Below are positions 33,810 through 46,275 of a stretch of 64,000 bases of DNA, in pieces. Under the pieces are notes generated by a model. That model saw only the letters and a list, made by a program, of their open reading frames with translations. It was not told where the DNA came from and searched no databases. The stretch is from Eretmocerus hayati (taxonomy: Eukaryota; Arthropoda; Insecta; Hymenoptera; Aphelinidae), in assembly GCA_029851415.1 (NCBI GenBank), contig CM056741.1, positions 62,238,282 through 62,302,281 of the forward strand, read 5' to 3'. Made by a program: the position numbers and the translations under genes. Positions within the stretch are counted from its first letter, which is position 1. Each line of letters starts with the position of its first letter.

Positions 33810-36094
33810 CTCACCAACCCATTCTTCTATCGACCCACCCATGACCCAAACGGTCACCCATTATACTTCAACTCTTCCACGTACGTAACCCGATACGTGG
33901 GATTCGGACGCACGAATTTCGGATGGACATTTGATTATCATGATACCGAGAGTTTCTAATATGACTTCTTATCGAGTTTCCACAATCGCTCGTCCAAGAA
34001 ATTCCCTTTTCTTCTTCTAAAGCACTTGAATCTTCAATCTCAAGATCGAAAGATCTCTGTTTCTTGCACTGATTCGATTTCAGTGCATCACACCGAGTTT
34101 TAAGTCGATGTGATTGATTATGTCGTTATTGAATTTGCACCCGATGCACGGTAAGCGAAATAATTCGATGACACAAAGAATTAGCTAGATACGGCTGCTG
34201 CTTTATTTCGGGTGAAAAAGATACAAGCGTTTCGTTTGGCTGCTGGGTGCGTACTGTTTCGATGGCGTCACATGCCGTTCATCCAGAACGGCTTTTCGTT
34301 GGAGGTGGAAAGTATCCATGTGAGGGTGGATACATGTGTTCGAGAATATTCGAAAATCTTCGACATACATATGAGACATTATACTCTATGCATAAGCTTT
34401 TAGAGCCGAGTTTAGGGCTGAAAAACAAATGTGCGGCGACCAAAGGGTGCCGGATGCCGCGAGCCGAGGACGATCGTAAATTTGTGTGCGAGCTCCATGA
34501 GGCATATGCTATATCTGGTGTGAATTTGAGAAAGATTTGAAGAGCTAGAAAACCATGTATGTCTGCGGCTCACGGCATGTACAATATAACGATGTTTATT
34601 TGCAGATTATGTTAATTTGCAGATAAAATATTCAATCGATCAGCGTTACGAATTTCGCTACTTCAAATTGATCAACTGTACTCAACAATCTCTAATCAAG
34701 ATCAAATTTCAAATCTTGAATAATAAATCACAGTTCGCAACTCTTGAGGCTATAAAAGCAACCCTTAATTTCTCACAACTGCAGCAGCATCAAACCGCAA
34801 GTTATACGAGGGGTCAAAGTGTCGCGAAAAAAGGAAGAAGATATGAAGAAAGTCGAGTGCAACAACACACCACTCACTCACAATTTCAGCTTTCGCACGT
34901 CGCGCGCATCGTCCGCTGTACCCGTATAATGAAAACGTATACACGCGTGTTACATTATACACCCTTAGAGTCACGACATCACTGGCAACGCAGCAATTAA
35001 ATTCAACTTAGCACCACCACACAACTCCTATACACACATCCTCATCTTCATCCCTTCTCATAGTCGTACGTTCTCTAAGGAGAAGACTAACCATATAATC
35101 CCAGTGGCAAAGGAAACTTTGTAGAGAAGTGAGTAGGGAACCAGAGCATCTTCAGGCGTGTGTTGAGCAATATTTCATACTCGCACAAAATGCGAAAGAG
35201 GACACTCTCGGCCAGTAATTCAGAGTCTGGAATAAATAAGCAAGATATGGTGTGATACTGTATGTGTAGAACTTAGTATAGTTGTAGCATCCTCGGAGTG
35301 TATAGAGTAAGCTCGCTGCTTCTTCTCACTGGGCATACATTTTGCCCAGCGCATAATTTAACGCTCACCCAGTAGAGGAAAACGAATGGAGTCTGTGCAC
35401 AAGGCTATCCCATGCATATATATATATATATGGGTGTGTATACGTAGTAGCCTAGGTAAGACTTGGGTCTCTTTGAGGAAAGACGAACGAGCAAGGTTTA
35501 CGAGTTCTCCGATATTGCGAGGAATCTTCTTGCGATATATAGCGTTACCCTGGGCCACTCTGCTGCAACGAGCCCTTGAGACAGCCTTAAATTGTCGTTA
35601 CTCCCGCTGCACGATTTCCGTCCATCTATCTATCCTGTACTCTCTCCCCCTTCTTTCACCCCCTTTTATCCTCTAAGCCCTTCTTCTACCTTTTTTCACT
35701 CTCAGAGTCAGTTTCCATTTTCAGGAGAGTTTTTTTTCCATTGGCTGCGTAGTAATAGTGCATTTGTAGCAGGTTAGGAAAAGCTCCTCTCGATTTCCAT
35801 CTGTAAGCAATAGAATTTTCATTTCGCCGGCTCGTTAAAATCAATGGAAACGACTTTGGCTCTTGCGTTTCACCTTAATTGCAAAAGAGAGAGGCAAAGA
35901 GGGCGAGTCAATTTGGAAACTCGTATTCTGGTCGGGGACGAAGCCGAGTGTAACGTTTTCTTGAACTGTTTGATTTCCATTAAATTTTCACGGGATAACT
36001 ACTCCCTATAGACCTTCTTCAAGGAATGAGCTATCGATGTATTCCAAGACGATTTGCTGGTTTTATTGGTTTCTTGAGAATTGTGAATTCTCAA
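33810..36094. other. Unannotated non-coding stretch
   Basis: No gene, RNA or repeat family was recognised. A short (TA)n run lies at about 35417-35431. ATTTGCAG occurs twice near 34601-34622, each a possible 3' splice signal but without a credible exon after it. Confidence 0.4.
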
Positions 36095-36481
36095 TTAAGG
36101 CGATGCGGTCGCCATGCAACCCAGAAATTATATCTCATTTAGGTGTAACACAAGATTTTCACGAAACGAAGTTGGAGACAATTTGTCCATTACGTATTAT
36201 CATCTGAATTGTGATGGACAACTCATTATTTGTCCCCAATTACAAGAGCATCGGAGATGAACGAGGATAATTTGCCCGCGGGTACTTTCTAACCCACAAA
36301 TTGGCACATTTTCATTCACAAAACTCCCAAAATCTTTTCCAATCTGGGCTAAACGAAGAGTTATCCAGGCCAAGTTACATGATAATGAAGCCTGGATAAC
36401 TCGTCGTTTACCCCAAATTGGAAAAGATTTTGAGATTTTTGTGAGCAGAGTTCAGCTTGCAAGGCGACTGCATTGCCTTAA
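36095..36481. mobile_element. TTAA MITE, family B, copy 2, with nested hairpin
   Basis: The left end TTAAGGCGATGCGGTCGCCA and the right end GGCGACTGCATTGCCTTAA are inverted copies with two or three mismatches, flanked by TTAA at 36095-36098 and 36478-36481. The ends match family B copy 1 at 31992-32350. Inside, 36317-36443 forms a second hairpin. Its arms, about 55 bp each, include CAAAATCTTTTCCAATCTGG, CTAAACGAAGAG and TTATCCAGGC. The GGGCTAAACGACGAG-like module of copy 1 lies in these arms. There is no coding capacity. Confidence 0.85.
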
Positions 36482-37129
36482 TTTAGCAATTAATAATGCT
36501 TCGTGTCAGCAGACATCAATTTTACAGAATCGTTTTCTCGAAGGTTTGAGTTATTTGAAACCAAAAAACTCATCTTCGGCTTCCATACAAAATGAGGGTG
36601 CCCAAAACCTACATGATAACCGTGATTCCAACGAGCATAATTTCTTTCTTCAATTTTGTAGCACAAATTTGAGGAGAGTTCTCAGTCCAGTTGGCTGGGT
36701 TTCTTGTCAGGTGGAATTTATAAGACCAAGTTCTTTTTACACTAGACATACTGCAATTGGTAAAAACAGCGTTTTGTCTGTTGAAAATCTTGCCACAAAT
36801 TGTTCAGTTTTCAGACTCTGTCCGAAAACTGATAATTTAAAAGGTATTGTTTGGACAGGTGAAATGGAATTTCTACCAGAGTAGATTTTCAGTGCAAATG
36901 AGAGTCCTGATTATGAATTACCACTACTTTTTTCATAATCTGTCGGACCTGATCACCCATCAAAAAATGTTATCCTCGGGTAGATGAGTGGATGAAACAG
37001 TCTCAAAAACTTCTACGCCCTGATTATGCAAAAAGTCACTCTTATCAGGCCATTGCGTGAAATTTTGCACAGTGCTGATTTGGAACATATACCATTTCAG
37101 CTCAAGGTTCCCCTTCTGTTCGAAATCTG
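36482..37129. other. Unannotated spacer
   Basis: A 147-codon plus-strand frame (36441-36884) starts inside the MITE and runs on, with no recognised domain; I treat it as chance. Otherwise nothing was recognised. Confidence 0.4.
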
Positions 37130-37972
37130 TTAGGCTCGTTCTAGATAGGATGCGCTCAGCGCGTGAGCGTACGCGCATACGCTTGGGCTTTAAGCATTTA
37201 ATGCATGGATTTTCATGAGGCAGCCTCACCAGTCGTTTTCCACTCAGAATTTCCACAAGTGAAGAGTTGGTCGATGATTGATGGGCCCAAAGTGACATTA
37301 TCGAGCCAACAAATCAATTTTTACTATATTTTCCAGTGAACAAATAAAGTAAAACATCACAGCGGTGCCCGCGCGAGCCTTTTCGGAAAAAAGTAAAGGT
37401 TGAACAATGTTTTCGCGATTCAGTATCCGGATTGGTGACTGCTCATTTTGCTCTTGCCTAGTTTCTGATCCCAAACAGTTACAGTCTTTGCGAACCAAGA
37501 CGGTTGGGCACCAAAGCGGATACTGAGTTACAAGAACCTCGCTCAACCTGGGTTTTTTCCCTGAACGGCTCGTGGAGCCACCACTGCCGGTTTCTCCTAT
37601 TTTTCATGGGAAAATACGAAGGGAATTGTTTTTCTGACCCAAAGATGTCACTCTGAGACCACCATCAATCAATGTCATGGGTCCCGTATTTCCCCGATGA
37701 TGAAAGAGCGGGTAATTCTTAGGGTGGTCAACGCTGATGTTATCCTCGAATTTATCGTGGAAAAACATGAAGTAACTTGATTTTTGGCTCGATAATGTCA
37801 TTCGGAGCGACTCGATCACCAACCAACTCTTTCCGTGGGGGAGATCTGAGTAGAAAGCGACTGGTGAGGCTGCTTCATGAAATTCCCTTCATTAAATGCT
37901 TCGAGCACAAGCATATGCGTGTATGCTCGCGCACTGAGCACATTCTATGTAGAACGAGCCTTACATTCATGA
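37130..37972. repeat. Widely spaced inverted repeat, about 180-bp arms
   Basis: The left arm (37130-37306, containing GTTAGGCTCGTTCTAGATAG, GCGCATACGC, CATGAGGCAGCCTCACCAGTCG and ACATTATCGAGCC) is the inverted counterpart of 37786-37972 (GGCTCGATAATGTCATTCGG, GCGACTGGTGAGGCTGCTTC, AGAACGAGCCT). The spacer of about 480 bp holds a smaller pair, TCAGTATCCG and CGGATACTGAG. GTTATCCTCG occurs near both 36970 and 37739. This looks like a larger decayed DNA transposon or two abutting copies. No transposase frame is recognisable. Confidence 0.7.
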
Positions 37973-40900
37973 CTTCATTCTCGCCATATAGCTCGTTGAA
38001 CCAGGGCAAATCATTCAACGAACCAAAGTGGAATCTTCTCTTCTATCACAGCACTGCACATCCATTGCCTTGCTCATCAAAATTTAAAAAAAAAGTTCGC
38101 TCATCGGCTTGGATCGACACAAAAGTTCAAAATTCAAAGAGTTTCCCCTTATTCGCGCATCCCGAATTCATCTCGGTTACGCTCGTGTATGATCCTGGCC
38201 TCGACCCAACTGCTCTCGTCTCCGCCCTCGCGATCGACTAGTTTCGTCCTCTTCGTCGTCGCATATTCACGATCGGCGCGGCTGCCATTCGATCCTCAAT
38301 AGGAGTCCTCGATATCCCCTTATTCGTGAGCATATAATCAGTGAGCTCTATACCTTTCAATTCACTGTTACCCGTCTTTCACATCCATCACGTGGCTGCA
38401 TCTCCAATGCATCTCCTTTTACCTTTACCATTATATATCCGGTTTCACTTTCATCCTAGTCTTTCCTTCTTTCTCTACTCTTTATCTACCTCGTACTATA
38501 CTATAGTATGTTCGCGTTGCAAGAGCAGATTGTATGTGTTCTCAATGCAAAGTCCATTCTAGATATCATCGATGCAGTAGCTTCCGATTGCACTGCTCCA
38601 ATTACTCGTCTGCACTCAGTCTTGCCCATTTGCCACGTCAACAAACTTTTGCTCACAGAGCCAACAAAGCGTAAGGGTATAGACGGCCAGCCACGATCCA
38701 AGTACGTCCGAGAAAAATTGAGGAAAAAAAGGTAGGTTGGGGTAGAAGGTAGAGGGTGAGTGTTCCGCAAACGACGTGAGAGTGGCAGTGATGCGGAGAA
38801 AATTGACAGGAGATACCCGTCCTATGATGAAAGTTTAATGAGAAAATTTTTTTATTGATGCTTTAGCCTGGGAAAAGTGGTTAAATTTCTTGTTGATGAC
38901 CGTTCGACGTTATTCGATTTGAATTCGTGCTACTATCTTGAGGTCAACTACAAACCTTCGTTTGCTGCATTGTTTTATTTTGATGGATGGATCGTTTTGT
39001 TGAAATAATCAGAACTGGCATCACGATTACAACGAATTGATTAAAAAGTAAATGAGTGTTACTCACACTTTTGAGAATGGTGAAGAAAATTTGAAATAGC
39101 AATACTGGTCCGAATTTTTGTGAAAGAATGAGAGCTCAATCTAAATTGAACATTCAGAATCTAACGTCAGCGTGCGGTAGAATTCTCAGGCTGAAAATAT
39201 TTTCATTGGGAATGAATTCATGGTATCTTCTTCCACGTATCTCACTGCATTCATGCATAGTTGTCTAGAGCCAAAATGAACTAGAAAAAGATTCCTGCTA
39301 GATCTTGGATTCATTGACTTGCAATGTAATATTTGAAGATCTAACATGATCGATCCCCTTCGCATCCCATTGCTGTATTGTCCTCTAACGCATGGATTAT
39401 TTGTACGATATCAGAATAGCTCCTCTGAATACTCCACACAGTTCAGTTCCTTAAGAATTTGAAATTCACTTGAACCACACTAGCTCGAATGTTTTCATAG
39501 CTGGATTGCACTTATCTATGTGAGTAAATTGTATAAGGAAGAGTTTTCGTTCAATGTCTGGCCTTTTGTAGTTGGCGTTGAAAGGGAAGAATCATATATT
39601 ATTCGAAAGGTCAGTGTTATCCATTGAATTCAAAGGTTTCCATCATCAGCAATATCGATGGTCCGTTCGCATCCGTTCAACGTGTGGATACTATTCTAAT
39701 TTTGGATTGATGTAATTTATTTCTTTTAATCAACTCAGCCGTTGTTTGATCTTGGCATCAATAAAATCTTTCGAATGAAGATGGATTACTTCTGGGTCAT
39801 CTGTTCGACAATCTATTCGATTATGTTCCCATGAGACCTCCGACGTCTTTGATACCACGTAATAGCTTGAAATAGACCAGATCATGTGATGGGGATAGAC
39901 CATATATTCTTCAACTAATTGACAAATGAGATGAAATAGATGAATCAGCACTGCATTCCAGAGAATAAATTCCAATATTAATGAGTGCGCGACCTGAACC
40001 GAGGCACCCAGAAAACTCTCGTCCAAAACTTCAGGCAAAATGTGTCGCGTCCTGTCAACTCAGAATTCCATTTCTCACCCACTCGGAGCAGCAAAAAAAA
40101 TTTCAACGCTACACTCGAGCACGTATACCCAACGGGTCATATTTGACGTATGGTCACACCTATTCCTCATCACTCGGGGCGGGCGTTGCGTCGGAAAACG
40201 ATTTCTGCATGTACATCGGAAGTTAGCCTCTGCCTCACAAATCAACTAAAACTCGACGTGTGAGTCGTCGCCTCCTCTACCCCCAACAAAATACCATCCC
40301 GATATTTTCGCAAAAGAGTCTATAGAACGGGACCGGTTTCTTCCCATTTTCGGAGCGTTTCGTATAGTTTCTTCCTTCGCAATTTCATTGTCTCGACGAT
40401 CTTTGTTGACTCGAGCCAGTGCAGTGTGCAGTAAGGGTTCACTTGATGGTGGGAGTTGAAGTTTTCTTGACATTGTTCGAGACTTTCTATATATATACCC
40501 TTGCTGCACCGGAGAAAAGAAAGCAAGTACATTCTACTTTTCTGCAAGCGTACGAACTGGGATGAAAAAAAGTCTATCTCGTCTCACTTTCGCCTTTACG
40601 TCTTGCGAGAACTAGTTTCCCTGGAGAAAGAAAGAAAGAAAAAGAAAAAGGGGTGCAAGGGGTATATTATATACTGTGCAAGAAATGCTAGAAAGTACAG
40701 ATGGTCGACGCTTGCAATCGGGTGAATTTGGTGCCCGAGAGTCAGAGTCAGTCTCGGTGGAAGTATATAGTATTAGTAGAAACAAACGAGTTGCCGGGGA
40801 TATCAGCCCGAGCTAGGGAGTGACGAGGTGTAATTAGACAGCTAGGATTTGAACTTGCGACGGGTATCCTGAATGAGTGGCAGCACCAGTATAGTTGAAG

Positions 40901-43900
40901 AAGCGATCGATGGATTGCAGATTGGATTCTGACTCTGGATGCTGTAGTTGTGGTGGTGGTGGTAGTGGTGCATGGTGTTTCGAGTTCGTTTCTTCATAGT
41001 TTGAATGAAATCTGTCACTTTTCGCAATCCGTGCATTCTGCATTCTCTTTCTGGGGCTGTGCTCTGATCTTTTTCAATTTGATTGTTTGCTCGGGTGATT
41101 GGATGAGCTGTGGATCTCGTATAAATGCGATGCGATTATTTTGGGGTTCGGGTTCGATAGACAGGGGGATGAAACTTGAATTTAGATGACGGGGAGGTCT
41201 GTCGCACGGTTTTTCTTGGCTAGTTTCTAGAGCCTTGAAGCGATCAGAATAGTTTGTGATATGTGAACAGGCGATAACTATCTTCAGAATATGTTCATTC
41301 ATTCCATGTAATATTGACCAAACTGAGGGATCTTGATGCCGATATTAGAATCTCCCAAAAGGCATGGATGATGAGTGAAATGAGATTAGCTTGCACACCC
41401 CTCATCAGTCGATTGAATAATTTAACCTAAGAAATAGGGCTTTTTCACTCTATGGTGACGCGAAACTCGCGTGATGAAGAAGTTTAGCTTTTCACTCAAA
41501 ATTTGTCATAGTGTGTATGAAGAAGATTTACTGTGGGCTTGTAATTCATCGAACAATAAACAGTGTCCGGATGAGCGATTGCAAACAATAGAGAATCCTC
41601 GCTTAGTATTTCGGTTTAGCAGCTTTCAGAAGGCCAACTCAATTTTTCGTAAGTCGAAAATGGACTTATTCCACTACAATATGCAGCCATCCAAATTCTG
41701 ATAGATCTGTGTTTTTTGTTGAATCAGTACATTGTAAAAAAAAATCTCTTACCAAAGGAAAAAGTCATTCAAAATCATTCACCTGTGCCTTATTAACAGA
41801 GAAATAGACTCTCCGTGTGTTTTTCTGGATTGATTGCAATATGGGGTAGAAATAAGTCACATCGATGATCTGTGATATATAAGTATACCGTACTAAACTA
41901 TTTAGCTCGTGTACATCCATTTCGGGCCCTCAAATACACAAAGCGACCCCGTTGGGCTTTCGACACCCTGTATATAAGATGCAAAGTATTGAAAAATAAC
42001 GTTCACACGTTTGGGTACTCATACTTCTATGTTTTTGAGGTCATCCAAGTAGTTTGGTAAAATGTTCCCCTTGTGCGCGCAAAAAAGACGTTTTTAGGTT
42101 AAGAATGCATTTTTGAGGGTGATCTCCACAATTTATTGGAAAACTTCCAACGGATTCGGATTCTACGCGAGAAAATACTCCAAAAACCGTTTGCTTTAGG
42201 GTGGCAGCTCTCAGTGCATACGGCAGCTTATCCAGCTCCCGGACTAGTTTATCGATACATTGCAGTTGGGTTATGAGACATCGCTCACGTCAAACAAACA
42301 AAAATCCTATAAATCTTCCCTCTCTAAGAATAAAGGCTTGTAAAAGGTAATGACAGAAATTCGATTCACCGACTTCACTTGACCAGAGACATGGTTATCG
42401 CTCGATTTAGAGAGAATTCTTCTCCAGAAAGAGATGACCGATGTTCAAGCGAAGCAGTATTTCTGAGACTTTCTGGATATCACTTGCAATGTATTCTTTG
42501 TCCTTTTTGTCCTCGACGCCGTCGTCGGACCTGATCGGATTTGACACTCAGTCAAACTCGATGGCCTGGAATCCTTACCTCTTTTCTTCTTCTTGCTTCT
42601 CGAACCTGTATTCCTTTCTTTTTATCCAATTTTCCTATTTCGAGATCAAAACATCTCTCGAGAGCATGTAACATAACAATGTGCTTCGATTGAGATCCTT
42701 CCGAACAATCGGCTTCACTTGAGATACCCATTGCTTCGTTGAATTTAACAATTTCTGTTCTTCAATGTTTGATATTGCCGTCCTAGAAAAATATTTGTAA
42801 ACCTTTGAATGCGTCATAGATGGAATGGACATCTTTATGATGTTTGAGTTAGCTTGTTTAATTTCTGTGTATCATAGTTTTAGTATAACATACAAGATCA
42901 AGGATGCAATGGTATAGTGCGAGATCGTGCCATTCGGGTCAACAAGGACTGGTTTTAGTATATGAGCGATGAAATGAGCTTTTCTGTGCTCTCCCCGCAT
43001 GACAGATTTGCGAGAGGAGAGTAAATGGAATACTCTCTGGATATAATTTTGTGCTCTCTAGGATTTCATTTGCACACATGTCTGACGCATTTGCGATGTG
43101 TATGAAAAAATGATATTCTGAAGCTCTTTTGTAGAACATCATATTGCATGCTGATTATAGGTCGAAAGTCACAAACTCTGAACATAGTAAAATGATATTC
43201 CGAACCAATTAGAAGGATTGCGATAGCTCGATACCCTCGCGTATCTTTTTGATTTCCACATCAACAGATCAAATCTCCTGTATCAACCACAAAATCTCCT
43301 ATTTAATGAAAAAATTTTCATCATTAATGGGTCGCAGTACTTTAGCGTGCCATTTTCTGCTAGTGTTCTATCTCAGCACTCACATTTTACCGCAAAAAAA
43401 AAAAGAAGAATAAAATAAAACGCAGCCTCCGAAAAGATAACTAAAAATTTTTTTTCATCCTCGCCATTTGAAAACTCAGCTTTTGTTCTTCTTCCACATG
43501 CACTATAGAACTGCAGCGTTGAATTTTCAGGGCGTTACGCCTCGTGCACGCTCGGTGATAAATAATGTAAGCGCTGCGGCTTTTTACGAGTTCGATCGAG
43601 GAATGCCGCCGTCTGTGGTATAGCACCGCACTGTATACACAAATGCGAAACCCATTCTGGCTCTCACTTACCCTATCTCTATATTTTCTTTATCTCTCTT
43701 TCTCCCTCTTTCTACCCCTCTTTCTCCATTCATAACAAACACGAGCTTAAATTTGTGCCTCTCACGCAGCAAAACTTTGTTATAGGACCACTTTTGCACT
43801 GTTCCTCGTTCTCCATCTCGATCGCATCCATTCTTGTTTCTTTCATCTCATCTTGATGTTTGTATTTTTACATCTTTTTACATGGCAGCAGTAAATTTTC

Positions 43901-44753
43901 TGATTTTATTTGGGTCACCTGGCTAACTACAACCACTCATTTTTATTTTACAGTTGTGTATTTTGACTCGAAATTGAGTTTTTCTGTTGCTCGTCATCTC
44001 AAGTCACGTGAAGTTTATTCTTATCACCTTTTTTTCCCATTTGTGTCATCGGACTTCTTATTTACATGGCAGATGTTAGTAACATCTTACTCTGTGGGAT
44101 ACGGAGCTAGTTGGCTATTTGATTATAAATTATATACTTTGACACAGATTTACTCCTCTCGTAACATATTGCACCGAATGACATAGAAATTTAATTTGCA
44201 GACCAAAGTTACATCAGCTTGGGACTCGGCTTGGGATTATACAAGTGTATTATTTTTATTGATCCTCGGTTAATGCTGTGGATCTTTATTCGTCGTATTA
44301 TAATTTATCAAATAGTCATCGTGGCGAGAGTCTTCTTAGACTAGAAAGACAGTTATGCTACAGTTCGATAGAATAAAGTCAAAAGTTAGATCATGAATTT
44401 CGGTTGAGTTCTCTTTCAACTTGACAATTGTGAGTCGCTCTTGTATATAATCAAATTTTTTTCATCACAGATTGACGTAATCTCTGTGGTTGATGTGTAA
44501 TAGTATACTTGAAACAACAAGATTGATCTTGATGAGTCAAGTCACTTTTGGAATTTTGATATGCATCATCAAAAATAGTTCAGAAATATCAAGTTAGGTC
44601 AGAACTCACTTTCAGTAACTCTATTTCAAAGTAGAATGGAGTATGATATAAAATAGTTACACGGAATAAGTGATAGAATGGAGCAGGATAGAGCAAGAAA
44701 GTATAGGATGAATTTTTGACGACTAAGGATTCAGCGACCCTACATAGTTCTGA
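37973..44753. other. Long unannotated stretch
   Basis: About 6.8 kb without a recognised gene. Minor features: a GGTGGTGGTGGTAGTGGTG tract at about 40952-40970, an AGAAAGAAAGAAAGAAAAAG tract near 40627-40650, and an isolated transposon-end motif, CGACACCCTGTATATAA, at 41961-41977 (minus-strand reading TATACAGGGTGTCG). TTACTTACC-like GGGTAAGTGAG on the minus strand near 43667 could be a 5' splice site but has no partner exon I can support. No open frame has a known domain. Confidence 0.4.
41925..41977 (-). mobile_element. Isolated TATACAGGGTGTCG transposon end
   Basis: On the minus strand the sequence starts TATACAGGGTGTCGAAAGCC and continues CAACGGGGTCGC. The first 13 bases match the end found at 21841 on the plus strand. 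No matching opposite end was found within several kb, so this is a fragment or an element whose other end has decayed. Confidence 0.4.
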
Positions 44754-46275
44754 GATACAGAGTGTCCCAAAAGTCAGACCCCCCCCCCTTCCCAAAAATT
44801 CGAGAATGGCTCTGGGTATCGATAAACCCCGAAACTCGTGTCCCCTAAATTGAGGGGGAGCTCAAATATGGTGCCAGATTTGACCTTGGATGTGACTTTG
44901 ATGGTTTATTCGTGGTCAGATCGGTTTTTCCAAACGGGCAACCCTATTTTCGATTATGAACTCTGAAAGAGCACTAAATTGTACCTACATAAAGGAATAT
45001 TTGCCAATTTTTTAGATGACCTCTAGGGGTCATTTGGAAGCCAGAAGTATCTGGATAGTGGATAAGTACCAGAGCTAGTGCGATAGTCTAGTTTGGAGAG
45101 GTTCCTGTCAGAAGAGTTTCCTAGACTCGGGATCTAAAAACTCTCCAGTGGCTCCGGGTTCAGAAACTCCGAAGCATGTATCTCCTAAACTCGCTCCGCG
45201 TGAAAGGCGGAAGCTCAAAATTGGACTCAAATCTATCTTAGAATGTCACCTTGACGATTTTTCGGCAGTCAAATCAAATTTCCTCAAATGGGAACCCCTA
45301 TATTTGACGCTTGGCCCTCGAAATGTGTCAAATTTTGAGTTCAGATATGGCTTTCTACCAATTGCGTAGATGACCCTCAAAAGTCATTATGAGATCACAA
45401 GTCTCAAATTGAAGTCACAGAGTGGAAAATAGGAAAAACTATACTGAGCTTCGAGTTGACTTCTGATACGGTCAAGGTTATGCTCAACAAGTGAAGGTTT
45501 AAACGGAGTTCGGGGTTTTTCTTCAAAAAATCCCCTGGTCCAGACTATTGTCACAGGTCTGGCACGTCAAAATATTATTCAGAGACTTATGACCTCAGAA
45601 CGGCCTTTGAGGGTCATCTACGCGATTGGTAGAGAATCATATTTTGACTCATTTGCCAGATTTTGAGGGCCCAGAGTCAGAAACAGGAATAACCATACTG
45701 AAATTCGGGTTGACGTCTGATGAGGGCCAAGGTTATGCTCGAGTTTACCGGTCAAGGGTTGCACAGAGTCTGGGATACCTTTCAAAAATAACCTCTGATC
45801 TAGACTATTGCTTCAGATCTGGCACATTAAACCACTATCCTTCAGAGACTCTAGACTTCGAAATGGTCTTTGAGGATTACCGACGCAATATCTGAACTCA
45901 AACTTTGGCACATCTTCAGGAGCCAGAGTCAAAAATAGCGGTTCGCATTCGATAAAATTCGGCTCAACCTCCAAAAAATCGTCAAGGTCACATCCAAGGT
46001 CAAATCTGAGTCCACTTTTGAGTTTCCCTCTATTTTTAGGAGACACGCGGTTCGGAGGTTTTGGTACCCGAGCCATTTTTGAGTTTTGAGAGTCGAGGTT
46101 ATATTTAAGGTTACAAGTCGAGGGTTGGAATGAGTCTAGGAAATTCTTCTGGGAAGAGCCTCCTCAGACTAGACTATTGCACTAGCTCTGGTACGTTAAT
46201 CTGTTCTCCAGATACTTTTGACTCCTGAAGACCCCTCAATATCATTTAAAAAAAAGTTCTATCTGTACACTCTGG
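44754..46275. repeat. Composite of direct and inverted modules
   Basis: A module containing AGACTATTG..., TCTGG(C/T)AC(G/A)T and (C/A)AGA(G/T)AC occurs in direct orientation at 45542, 45802 and 46171, and inverted at 45047-45089. A second module (GCTCC...GAAACTCCGAA, CTCAAAATTGGACTCAAATC, GATGACCCTCAAAAGTCAT) is at 45147-45390, with inverted relatives over about 45590-46080. A weaker related copy lies at 44800-45046. The ends resemble each other inversely: ATACAGAGTGTCCC at 44755 and TGTACACTCTGG at 46264-46275. It looks like a transposon built of nested palindromes. No protein is recognised in it. Confidence 0.7.
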
